Under the pieces are notes generated by a model. The model was not told where the DNA came from and made no database searches. It worked only from the letters and a program-made list of their open reading frames with translations. The position numbers and the translations under genes are program-made. DNA of 7,054 nt from Bacillota bacterium. GTDB taxonomy: Bacteria > Bacillota > Clostridia > Clostridiales > Caloramatoraceae. The stretch is taken from assembly GCA_023415335.1 (NCBI GenBank), contig JAEZLD010000130.1:1-7054 (forward strand), given 5' to 3'. Positions 1-5,235 of the stretch are shown one piece after another (the first letter of the stretch is position 1; each line of letters starts with the position of its first letter).

Positions 1-667
1 TTCCTGATGCCAGAGTCTGACCTGAAGCTGGATCATTAAAGGTTCCCTGATATACGAAATCAACAATCTGTACATTTGTTCCATAGGTAGCATTAGCATA
101 TTTAACCCCTGCCTTATAGCCCACTCCAAACCGTTCTACAGGCGCTATCTGTGAACCTCCAATGAAACCAACCTTTCCAGAGTTAGAAGAAAGTGCTGCC
201 GCCACACCGGCCAGAAAGCCTGCTTCCTGATCGGCAAAAAGTATGCTTATTACATTATCATGTTTAACATACTCTGTACCATTGCTGGGCTCTCCATCAA
301 GTAAAATAATTGAAATGTCAGGATGCTGCCCAGCAGCCTTGTTTACTGCTGTTTCAAACTTTTTTCCAGTTGTTACAATCAGATTATGCCCAGAGTCAAT
401 AAGATCATTAATGGCTGTAATAAAATCTGTTTCCTGCTCTCCAGAGGGCTGGAGATATTTTGATTCTATTGTTCCGTTTTCCTTTTCATACTTGGTTATT
501 CCTTCCCAGGTGTTCTGGTTAAAGGATTTGTCATCAATAGTACCACTGTCAACTACCATTCCAACCTTTATTCCTGATGTTGCGTTATTATTCCTGCCAC
601 AGCCGGATAGAGCCCAGCTAAATATTAGTGATAACGCTGTAATTATACTTATCAGTCTGAATTTCAT
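1..667 (-). CDS. BMP-family lipoprotein (nucleoside ABC transporter substrate-binding protein), C-terminus cut by window edge
   Basis: This is the N-terminal 222 residues of a periplasmic-binding-type lipoprotein of the BMP (BmpA/Med/PnrA) family; the frame stays open to the left edge, so the C-terminus (family length is about 350 residues) is missing. Residues 5-20 form a hydrophobic signal segment ending in a lipobox L20-S-G-C23, so the mature protein should be lipid-anchored at Cys23 outside the membrane. Family hallmarks follow: the first beta strand with the DDKSFNQ motif (residues 45-51), GFLAGVAAA (150-158) and GKVGFIGG (164-171). Characterised relatives bind purine nucleosides for an ABC importer, and that role is inferred here. 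The ATG at 667 has an AAAGGGGG ribosome-binding site 8 bases upstream. The gene lies behind the terminator of the decarboxylase unit and so needs its own promoter in about 670-800, but I found no convincing one and no purine riboswitch. Permease and ATPase genes would be expected to the left. Confidence 0.9.
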   Translation of the reverse strand, partial: MKFRLISIITALSLIFSWALSGCGRNNNATSGIKVGMVVDSGTIDDKSFNQNTWEGITKYEKENGTIESKYLQPSGEQETDFITAINDLIDSGHNLIVTTGKKFETAVNKAAGQHPDISIILLDGEPSNGTEYVKHDNVISILFADQEAGFLAGVAAALSSNSGKVGFIGGSQIAPVERFGVGYKAGVKYANATYGTNVQIVDFVYQGTFNDPASGQTLASG

Positions 668-802
668 TTATAAAGCCCCCTTTTATTAGTGTTATAGCTT
701 ACACTGTGTCGTATGTTTGTATTATTTCACTGGTAAAAAAATATATTCCATTAACATACTTTTTCAGTTTTCCATCATGAATTAATGAAAACTAATCAGC
801 AT

Positions 803-836
803 AAAAAAGAAACATCTGCTTTTAAACAGATGCTTC
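803..836 (-). terminator. Rho-independent terminator of the decarboxylase gamma-beta unit
   Basis: On the minus strand a 10-bp stem (GAAGCATCTG with CAGATGTTTC, one G-U pair; arms 827-836 and 809-818) with an 8-base loop is followed directly by six T (803-808). It starts 26 bases after the stop codon of the beta-subunit gene. Read on the plus strand, the stem has an A-C mismatch and a poorer tail, so it acts mainly on minus-strand transcription. Confidence 0.88.
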
Positions 837-862
837 CTTTTAAATCATGATTCTTTATTATC

Positions 863-2008
863 CTATCCAAACAGCTTTAGCAGAAGTCCCGCTGCAACTG
901 CAGAGCCTATTACCCCTGCAACGTTTGGCCCCATTGCATGCATAAGAAGGAAATTTGAAGGATTAGCCCTCTGTCCCTCTTTTTGTGCAACCCTTGCCGC
1001 CATAGGAACTGCCGAGACACCTGCGGCTCCAATAAGAGGATTGACCTTACCCTTTGTAATATAGCACATAAGCTTTCCAAGGAGAAGCCCCCCTATGGTA
1101 CTAAGTATGAAGGCTGCAAGCCCTAACGCGATTATCTTAAGGGTCTCTGGGCTGAGGAAATTATTAGCCTTTGCAGTAGCGCCTACTGAAACTCCAAGGA
1201 ATATTGTGACTATATTACACAATGCATTTTGTGCAGTGTCTGAAAGCCTCTCCGTGACCCCTGATTCCTTGAATAGATTTCCCAGCATAAGCATTCCTAT
1301 TAGGGGTGCAACTGATGGCAATAGGAGCACACAAAGCACTGTAACAGCAATAGGAAATATGACCTTTTCGGTTCTTGAAACCTCCCTCAGCTGCTCCATC
1401 TTTATGCTTCTTTCCTTTTTCGTTGTAAGTAACCTCATTATAGGAGGCTGTATCATAGGTATGAGTGCCATATAGGAATATGCTGCTATTGCTATGGCCG
1501 GAAGCAGCTTAGGTGCCAGCTTCGATGTGAGGAATATAGCTGTAGGGCCATCTGCTCCCCCTATAATTCCAATGGATGCAGCCTCTGCAGGTGTAAATCC
1601 TAGCACCAAAGCAATAAGGAAGGCTGCATAAACTCCAAGCTGTGCTGCTGCACCAAGGAAAAGGCTTGACGGACTGGCCAGGAGAGGTCCAAAATCAGTC
1701 ATCGCTCCAACGCCCATAAAAATTAAACAGGGGTATATATCAAGTTCCACTCCCTTGTACAGGTAGTATAAAAGCCCTCCTGCCTGAGAGCCCTCTGCAG
1801 CAGAGGTAATGCCTGTAAGCGGCAGGTTAGTAAGGAGCATTCCAAACGCAATAGGTATAAGCAGCAAAGGCTCAAATCCTTTTGCAACAGCAAAATAGAA
1901 CAGTATGAAGGCTATAAGTATCATTATTATTTCCTTAGGGGTTATGTACGCAAAACCTGATTCATTCCATAGCTTGTACAGCGTCCCCATAAAGTCAAAT
2001 TCTATCAT
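863..2008 (-). CDS. oadB: Sodium ion-translocating decarboxylase, beta subunit (OadB/MmdB/GcdB family)
   Basis: Multi-spanning inner-membrane protein of 381 residues that carries out the Na+ pumping step of biotin-dependent decarboxylases. Carboxybiotin is decarboxylated at the membrane and Na+ is exported. The family opening is intact (LWNESGF about residue 13, then GFEPLLLIPIAFGMLL at 44-59). All residues shown to matter in Klebsiella OadB are present with a constant offset of 50: D153 in GGADGPT (D203), Y179 (Y229), N323 in NPLIG (N373), S332 (S382), R339 (R389) and N362 in GPNVAG (N412). It should therefore be functional rather than decayed. Length is at the short end of the family (roughly 375-435). 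The start ATG has AAGGGAG 9 bases upstream. It lies 30 bp after the gamma-subunit gene and is followed by a terminator. The substrate (oxaloacetate, methylmalonyl-CoA, glutaconyl-CoA or malonate) cannot be told from this subunit, because no alpha subunit is in the window. Confidence 0.95.
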   Translation of the reverse strand: MIEFDFMGTLYKLWNESGFAYITPKEIIMILIAFILFYFAVAKGFEPLLLIPIAFGMLLTNLPLTGITSAAEGSQAGGLLYYLYKGVELDIYPCLIFMGVGAMTDFGPLLASPSSLFLGAAAQLGVYAAFLIALVLGFTPAEAASIGIIGGADGPTAIFLTSKLAPKLLPAIAIAAYSYMALIPMIQPPIMRLLTTKKERSIKMEQLREVSRTEKVIFPIAVTVLCVLLLPSVAPLIGMLMLGNLFKESGVTERLSDTAQNALCNIVTIFLGVSVGATAKANNFLSPETLKIIALGLAAFILSTIGGLLLGKLMCYITKGKVNPLIGAAGVSAVPMAARVAQKEGQRANPSNFLLMHAMGPNVAGVIGSAVAAGLLLKLFG

Positions 2009-2038
2009 TCCTTTAATCTCCCTTCTGAAAACGCAAAG

Positions 2039-2371
2039 CTAGGATTCCAATAGCTTTATGGATTTAACAACAAGGTTTCTACCCGAAGCTCTTCCTTCAT
2101 GAGTAATAGCAGCTGTAATAATAGCGCATGCCTGTTCATCTACATTGACCAGCTTAAGCTTTCCTTCCATAGAATCCATCAGCCTTGCACCAAAATGCTC
2201 CTCTCTAGTACACTGAGCTTGAAGCCTGTGATTATTATTTTTAATAAGATTTCCTTTCAAGGCTCCTATAGCAACTGCTTCCAATCTAATGAAAATACTT
2301 AAGACTATAAGAACAGTAAAAACCACTGCCATGCCAAACAGTGCCACTAACAATCCGCTAGAAAATGTCAT
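2039..2371 (-). CDS. oadG: Sodium pump decarboxylase gamma subunit (OadG family)
   Basis: Small membrane protein of 110 residues. It has one N-terminal transmembrane helix (about residues 6-29, GLLVALFGMAVVFTVLIVLSI), then a charged linker and a soluble tail ending in a DEQACAIITAAITHE segment (78-92). That tail resembles the 'D-E-x-x-A-A-I-T-A-A-I' stretch common at the C-terminal end of OadG-like gamma or delta subunits. In characterised enzymes this subunit holds the beta subunit and the carboxyltransferase together. The family call rests on the helix, the size, the tail motif and its position directly before oadB; the sequence itself is poorly conserved. The proline/alanine-rich linker seen in some family members is missing here and is replaced by a basic, Asn-rich stretch (41-50). 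The start is firm: AAGGAGG lies 7 bases before the ATG. It is the first gene of its unit, with a promoter about 35 bases upstream of the start codon. Confidence 0.85.
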   Translation of the reverse strand: MTFSSGLLVALFGMAVVFTVLIVLSIFIRLEAVAIGALKGNLIKNNNHRLQAQCTREEHFGARLMDSMEGKLKLVNVDEQACAIITAAITHEGRASGRNLVVKSIKLLES

Positions 2372-2378
2372 ATTTCCG

Positions 2379-2385
2379 CCTCCTT
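2379..2385 (-). promoter_or_regulatory. Ribosome-binding site of oadG
   Basis: AAGGAGG on the minus strand, a full match to the anti-Shine-Dalgarno core, 7 bases before the ATG at 2371. It fixes the start of the gamma-subunit gene. Confidence 0.9.
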
Positions 2386-2411
2386 ATTATAAATTTTCAT
2401 ATGTATATTAC

Positions 2412-2440
2412 ATTTTACACGTTTTTTCGCTTTATGTAAA
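2412..2440 (-). promoter_or_regulatory. Predicted sigma-A promoter of the oadG-oadB unit
   Basis: On the minus strand, -35 TTTACA (2435-2440; 5 of 6 consensus) and -10 TAAAAT (2412-2417; 5 of 6) are separated by exactly 17 bases. The expected transcript would start near 2405 and give a leader of about 34 bases carrying the AAGGAGG site. It lies between the VanW terminator and oadG, which is where a promoter is needed. The segments TTTACA and TGTAAA also form an inverted repeat over the promoter. This is prediction only. Confidence 0.65.
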
Positions 2441-2515
2441 TTTTTATTATATTCTTATAATGTATTATAATTGAATTTCTGCAAAATTACTTACTAAAGC
2501 CTTTAATAACAAAAT

Positions 2516-2540
2516 AAAAAAGCTGCATTATTTCTGCAGC
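2516..2540 (-). terminator. Rho-independent terminator of the VanW-family gene
   Basis: On the minus strand GCTGCA and TGCAGC (2535-2540 and 2522-2527) form a 6-bp GC-rich stem with a 7-base loop, followed by six T (2516-2521) and further T-rich sequence. It begins 18 bases after the stop codon of the VanW-family gene and separates that unit from the decarboxylase unit. Confidence 0.85.
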
Positions 2541-2558
2541 ATAAAATAATAATATTTA

Positions 2559-3440
2559 TTATCTTCCCAGCTCAACGATACATGGTAAGGGTTCATAAAT
2601 ACTGATTCCCATATACCTGTTTTCTTCGCTTCCATCTTCAAAGGTTATTTTCAGCCATGACTTAACTGTCCTGCCTTCCATGCCTTTAACAACCTCTCTT
2701 ACCTCTCCAGGCTTAAGCATAGGATTATTTTTATAAACAGTAAATGGTGCCTTTATTTCAGAGGCTTCATGCATCCATTCCACCTTAGGAGGTTTTTCTC
2801 TTCCATATATACCTATGTATAAGGTATCCTCTATACTCTCAGCCCATATAAGAACAGGATATAGTTTGTTATTAACAAACTTCAGGTCCTTGTAGTCATA
2901 GGCAACAGAAGCATCCTGTCCATACTCAACATAGGATACAGGCATAGTATGATTATATCTTTCTTTAATATCCAGATTCCCCAGTATCACTGCATTGTAA
3001 AGGGTAGTTGCAGCCTTACATACTCCTCCTCCAGTGCTCTTAATCAGTGTAGTTCCCGCGTAGGTTGGCCCTTCCATAAAGCCCCTCTCCTTATTATAAG
3101 GCCCTACCTTATCATTGAAGGAAAATCCATCTCCTGCCTGCAGAACTGTACCTCTCAGGTATCTGCTGCAGTTGCCCACATTGTATTCCTCCCCTGGGAG
3201 AGGATCAAGAAGCACCGTTCTATATCCTCCAAGCAGTACATGTACGTCGTACATATCCTGAAAAGCTATAAACTCAGGTGTATCCTCCCATGGCAGCGAG
3301 GATACAGGTCCAGATGAGGATAAACCCCTCATGTAATCCTTGCAATGTGGCTCAGAGATAAGGCATAAACCAGTTACAGTATCCATATTTATGACCGTCA
3401 ATAGTACAATAATCACAAGCGTGTTTCTTATTTTTATCAT
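2559..3440 (-). CDS. VanW-family protein, probably exported or membrane-anchored
   Basis: Protein of 293 residues with a VanW domain covering about residues 88-215. The family signature is clear: N90-C-S-R-Y-L, then GDGFSFNDKVGPYNKERGF (103-121), the core GGGVCKAATTLYNA (137-150), and ERYNHTMPVSYVEYGQDASVAY (160-181), ending in the DLKFVNNKLYPVLI strand region (185-198). Cys141 and His164 fall in the two best-conserved blocks. The domain is named after VanW of enterococcal vancomycin-resistance clusters, where it is accessory. Its biochemical activity is not established, and nothing here points to resistance, since no van ligase or sensor genes are nearby. Residues 7-19 form a hydrophobic segment after two lysine/arginine charges, consistent with a signal peptide or N-terminal anchor; no acceptable lipobox precedes Cys26. 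The C-terminal ~75 residues are a beta-rich tail. The ATG has AAGGAG 5 bases upstream. It follows the kinase-like gene by 83 bp without a terminator, so co-transcription is likely. Confidence 0.9.
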   Translation of the reverse strand: MIKIRNTLVIIVLLTVINMDTVTGLCLISEPHCKDYMRGLSSSGPVSSLPWEDTPEFIAFQDMYDVHVLLGGYRTVLLDPLPGEEYNVGNCSRYLRGTVLQAGDGFSFNDKVGPYNKERGFMEGPTYAGTTLIKSTGGGVCKAATTLYNAVILGNLDIKERYNHTMPVSYVEYGQDASVAYDYKDLKFVNNKLYPVLIWAESIEDTLYIGIYGREKPPKVEWMHEASEIKAPFTVYKNNPMLKPGEVREVVKGMEGRTVKSWLKITFEDGSEENRYMGISIYEPLPCIVELGR

Positions 3441-3475
3441 ATGAACTCCTTATAAGCTTCGTAGAGTGAATAAAT

Positions 3476-3504
3476 ACTATATTATTTTTCACCGATTGAC
3501 ACAA
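3476..3504 (-). promoter_or_regulatory. Weak possible promoter before the VanW-family gene
   Basis: On the minus strand TTGTGT (3499-3504) and TATAGT (3476-3481; 5 of 6) are 17 bases apart in the 83-bp gap before the VanW gene. The -35 matches consensus at only 3 positions. It could be an internal promoter, but read-through from the kinase-like gene explains expression equally well. Confidence 0.3.
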
Positions 3505-3523
3505 AAATATAATCCATGCTAAT

Positions 3524-4111
3524 TTAACTATCTGCCAGGGTATCCTCTATATAACAATACAGTTCTCCTCTCCACTGGGAATAAAGGAGGGGTCTTTCCG
3601 ACTTTGCATACTCCAAAAAATCCTCAAGTACCCCAAGCTTATATAATCCCTTAGACAAATGTCTCGGGAAATTTCTTTCCTTCGAATAGAACTTCTTTGG
3701 GTCTATAACCATAAGGCTGTTATCCTCTCTGACATATATATCCCTGCATCTCAAATCAAGCTTCTTAAAGCCCAGGTTCTTAAATTCTATCAGCATATCC
3801 ATCAAATTTAAGGAAAGCTGCTTTGACAGGCCATTTTTTTTAATAAATTCCGAAAGACATACTCCATCTACATAATCCCTTATCATGTAATTGCCCATAA
3901 GTCCATATACTTTTGGAAAGTATTTGTTCTCTCCTATTCTTGAAAGTATATAGTATTCCTTAAGGCAGCTTTCCCTTTCAAAGCATATTTTTATCACCTT
4001 TCCATCAGGAAGCTGGAAAAGAACCCCATTATGCCCTCTTCCTAAGTAGCTGCAGTCCAGCAGATTAATATCAAAGCTAAGAATATATTTCCTGTAGGTA
4101 TCTATGTCCAT
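3524..4111 (-). CDS. Small divergent protein-kinase-like fold protein
   Basis: Protein of 195 residues with the landmarks of a protein-kinase-like phosphotransferase in the right order. There is a glycine loop L23-G-R-G-H-N-G29, a beta-3 lysine K41 in VIKIC, a helix-C glutamate E52 in KEYYIL, and a hinge-like strand MIRDYVDG (76-83). The catalytic-loop equivalent is KLDLRCRDIYV (117-127), and a metal-binding aspartate D137 sits in VIDPKK where DFG normally stands. Compared with HRDLKPEN, the His is replaced, Asp119 is kept, Lys becomes Arg121 and Asn becomes Asp124. The C-lobe after D137 is only about 58 residues, so the protein is far shorter than a typical 250-300-residue kinase domain. It has no signal peptide or membrane segment and should be cytosolic. 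Whether it phosphorylates protein or a small molecule, or is a pseudokinase, cannot be told. The ATG has GGGAG 6 bases upstream. It is the first gene of a probable unit with the VanW gene. Confidence 0.75.
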   Translation of the reverse strand: MDIDTYRKYILSFDINLLDCSYLGRGHNGVLFQLPDGKVIKICFERESCLKEYYILSRIGENKYFPKVYGLMGNYMIRDYVDGVCLSEFIKKNGLSKQLSLNLMDMLIEFKNLGFKKLDLRCRDIYVREDNSLMVIDPKKFYSKERNFPRHLSKGLYKLGVLEDFLEYAKSERPLLYSQWRGELYCYIEDTLADS

Positions 4112-4153
4112 TTAATCTCCCTTCAAACATTACTGTTTTTTACCCACCACAAT

Positions 4154-4182
4154 ATTATATGAAAGGAAGACTGTATAGTTAA
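4154..4182 (-). promoter_or_regulatory. Predicted sigma-A promoter of the kinase-like gene
   Basis: On the minus strand a consensus -10 TATAAT (4154-4159) lies 17 bases downstream of TTAACT (4177-4182; 4 of 6 for -35). The predicted leader is about 36 bases. The -35 box sits inside a perfect 14-bp palindrome, described separately. The placement directly after the plsC terminator supports the call. Confidence 0.6.
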
Positions 4183-4187
4183 CTATA
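4174..4187. promoter_or_regulatory. 14-bp perfect palindrome over the -35 box (possible operator)
   Basis: TATAGTTAACTATA reads the same on both strands and covers the -35 hexamer of the predicted kinase-gene promoter, a usual place for a repressor site. No regulator is identified, and AT-rich palindromes of this length can arise by chance. Confidence 0.35.
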
Positions 4188-4226
4188 TAATACTATTAAT
4201 GTTTTATATATTCGGTATATATTTGT

Positions 4227-4255
4227 AAAAAAAAAGAACCGGGACATCCGGTTCT
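4227..4255 (-). terminator. Strong Rho-independent terminator of plsC
   Basis: On the minus strand AGAACCGG and CCGGTTCT (4248-4255 and 4235-4242) form a perfect 8-bp stem with a 5-base loop. A run of eight T (4227-4234) follows directly. It begins 9 bases after the plsC stop codon, so little read-through into the kinase-like gene is expected. Confidence 0.92.
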
Positions 4256-4264
4256 GGAAAAAGC

Positions 4265-4996
4265 TTATTTGTTATTTTTCATTGCAGACAGATTCCCTGA
4301 TATTATAGAGTGAACCTTGTCAGGAAGCTCCCTTATCTCGTCCCTTGTCAGTGAACTGGTTTCTATAGGCTTAGAGATTATTACCTTTACCTGTGATGGC
4401 CTGATACGGTTATTTTCTTCCCAAATTTTATATGAGCCTATAATCGTTACTGGTATAATCGGAACTCCTGCTTTAGTAGCAAGCTTGAAGCTTCCATGCT
4501 TAAAATCAGCAATTTCAGCATTATGGCTTCTGGTGCCCTCAGGAAATATTACAACTCTGTATCCGTTCTGCAGGTTATTAATTCCTTCCTTTATGGACTC
4601 GAAGGACTGTCTCAGGTTGCTTCTATCCATAAATATACAGTGAATCTGCTTCATCCATGCACTGAATATTGGCACCTTATTAGTCTCAATTTTGGCAATA
4701 AACCCCTTCTGCCCAGGTATGTATGCAAGAAGTACCAGTATATCAAAATAGCTCTGATGGTTGCTTATAAACACAACAGGGGATTTCTCCGGAATATTCT
4801 CAGCGCCGATTACTTCAACCTTTGAGCCTGTAAGCTTAATGATAGCCTTTGACCACCCTCTTGCTACCTTATCGGCATATATATCCTTAGCGCTGACTTT
4901 TCCTCTCCACTCCAGGTATTTTGCCTTCAGCAGTAGAGGAGATACCATTATTATTGATAAAAAAAGCAGAACAGCAAAAACAGCATTCCAAACCAT
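4265..4996 (-). CDS. plsC: 1-acyl-sn-glycerol-3-phosphate acyltransferase (PlsC/LPLAT family)
   Basis: Membrane-associated enzyme that acylates lysophosphatidic acid to phosphatidic acid, the second acylation step of phospholipid synthesis. All four family motifs are visible in the 243-residue protein: NHQSYFD (79-85, the catalytic His80 and Asp85), MDRSN (123-127), FPEGTRS (151-157) and VPIIPVTI (178-185). An N-terminal hydrophobic segment (about residues 4-23) should anchor it to the inner face of the membrane. Length is usual for bacterial PlsC. The open frame extends to a GTG at 5017, but AAGGGGG at 5003-5009 lies 6 bases before the ATG at 4996 and nothing similar precedes the GTG, so I take the ATG. 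It has its own near-consensus promoter and a strong terminator and is probably transcribed alone. Substrate specificity is inferred from the family; other lysophospholipids are possible. Confidence 0.94.
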   Translation of the reverse strand: MVWNAVFAVLLFLSIIMVSPLLLKAKYLEWRGKVSAKDIYADKVARGWSKAIIKLTGSKVEVIGAENIPEKSPVVFISNHQSYFDILVLLAYIPGQKGFIAKIETNKVPIFSAWMKQIHCIFMDRSNLRQSFESIKEGINNLQNGYRVVIFPEGTRSHNAEIADFKHGSFKLATKAGVPIIPVTIIGSYKIWEENNRIRPSQVKVIISKPIETSSLTRDEIRELPDKVHSIISGNLSAMKNNK

Positions 4997-5002
4997 AAAA
5001 AT

Positions 5003-5009
5003 CCCCCTT
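5003..5009 (-). promoter_or_regulatory. Ribosome-binding site that decides the plsC start
   Basis: AAGGGGG on the minus strand, 6 bases before the ATG at 4996. It lies inside the coding region if the upstream GTG at 5017 were used, and that GTG has no comparable site, so it favours the shorter 243-residue protein. Confidence 0.8.
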
Positions 5010-5066
5010 AATGCCACAAAGCATTATAACAAATACTATTTTGAACTATTAATTTATTTTATATTT

Positions 5067-5095
5067 ATTATATATAATATACATTATTATGTCAA
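5067..5095 (-). promoter_or_regulatory. Near-perfect sigma-A promoter of plsC
   Basis: On the minus strand TTGACA (5090-5095) and TATAAT (5067-5072) both match consensus fully and are separated by 17 bases. The predicted transcript starts near 5060, giving a leader of about 64 bases. Two dyads lie over and just upstream of the -35 box: TGTCA-N8-TGACA (5090-5107) and an imperfect 17-base palindrome at 5116-5132. Confidence 0.75.
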
Positions 5096-5205
5096 TTATC
5101 TATGACAATTGTTACCTAACATTAAATATTAGATTCCTTAATATCTCTGTCATATACAGTTAATTATATATAACTTACAAAGCTCTAGTTATACATAAAG
5201 TTTAT

Positions 5206-5227
5206 GGCAGCACAGTTGAGTGCTGCC
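5206..5227 (-). terminator. Hairpin after the DUF1846 gene, probable terminator with a weak tail
   Basis: GGCAGCAC and GTGCTGCC form a perfect, GC-rich 8-bp stem with a 6-base loop, 8 bases beyond the stop codon of the DUF1846 gene. On the minus strand the following bases (ATAAACTTTATG) are AT-rich but lack a run of T. It may end or slow transcription, or protect the 3' end of the message. Confidence 0.55.
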
Positions 5228-5235
5228 TTGCCATA

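Noticed and set aside
243..689. Plus-strand open frame of 148 codons
   Set aside because: It lies antisense to the BMP lipoprotein gene, which has clear family motifs, a lipobox and a ribosome-binding site; the plus-strand peptide has no recognisable features.
668..802. Purine riboswitch or CodY-type site upstream of the BMP lipoprotein gene
   Set aside because: I looked for the conserved purine-aptamer core and for the AATTTTCWGAAAATT box and saw neither; only a partial CodY-like stretch occurs near 763-777.
1095..1475. Plus-strand open frame inside oadB
   Set aside because: Shadow of a highly conserved membrane-protein gene on the other strand; no ribosome-binding site or family features.
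2289..2474. Plus-strand open frame of 61 codons running from oadG into the intergenic gap
   Set aside because: Overlaps the 5' end, ribosome-binding site and promoter of oadG on the other strand, and its tail is the low-complexity translation of AT-rich DNA.
2559..3440. Vancomycin-resistance determinant
   Set aside because: VanW-domain proteins are common outside van clusters, and no ligase, dehydrogenase, dipeptidase or two-component genes accompany this one.
3496..3501. Plus-strand TTGACA, a perfect -35 box, in the kinase-VanW gap
   Set aside because: No acceptable -10 lies 16-18 bases downstream (the TATAAT-like run is far too close), and no plus-strand gene follows.
4317..5105. Three overlapping plus-strand frames across plsC
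   Set aside because: All are antisense to plsC, which carries all four acyltransferase motifs.
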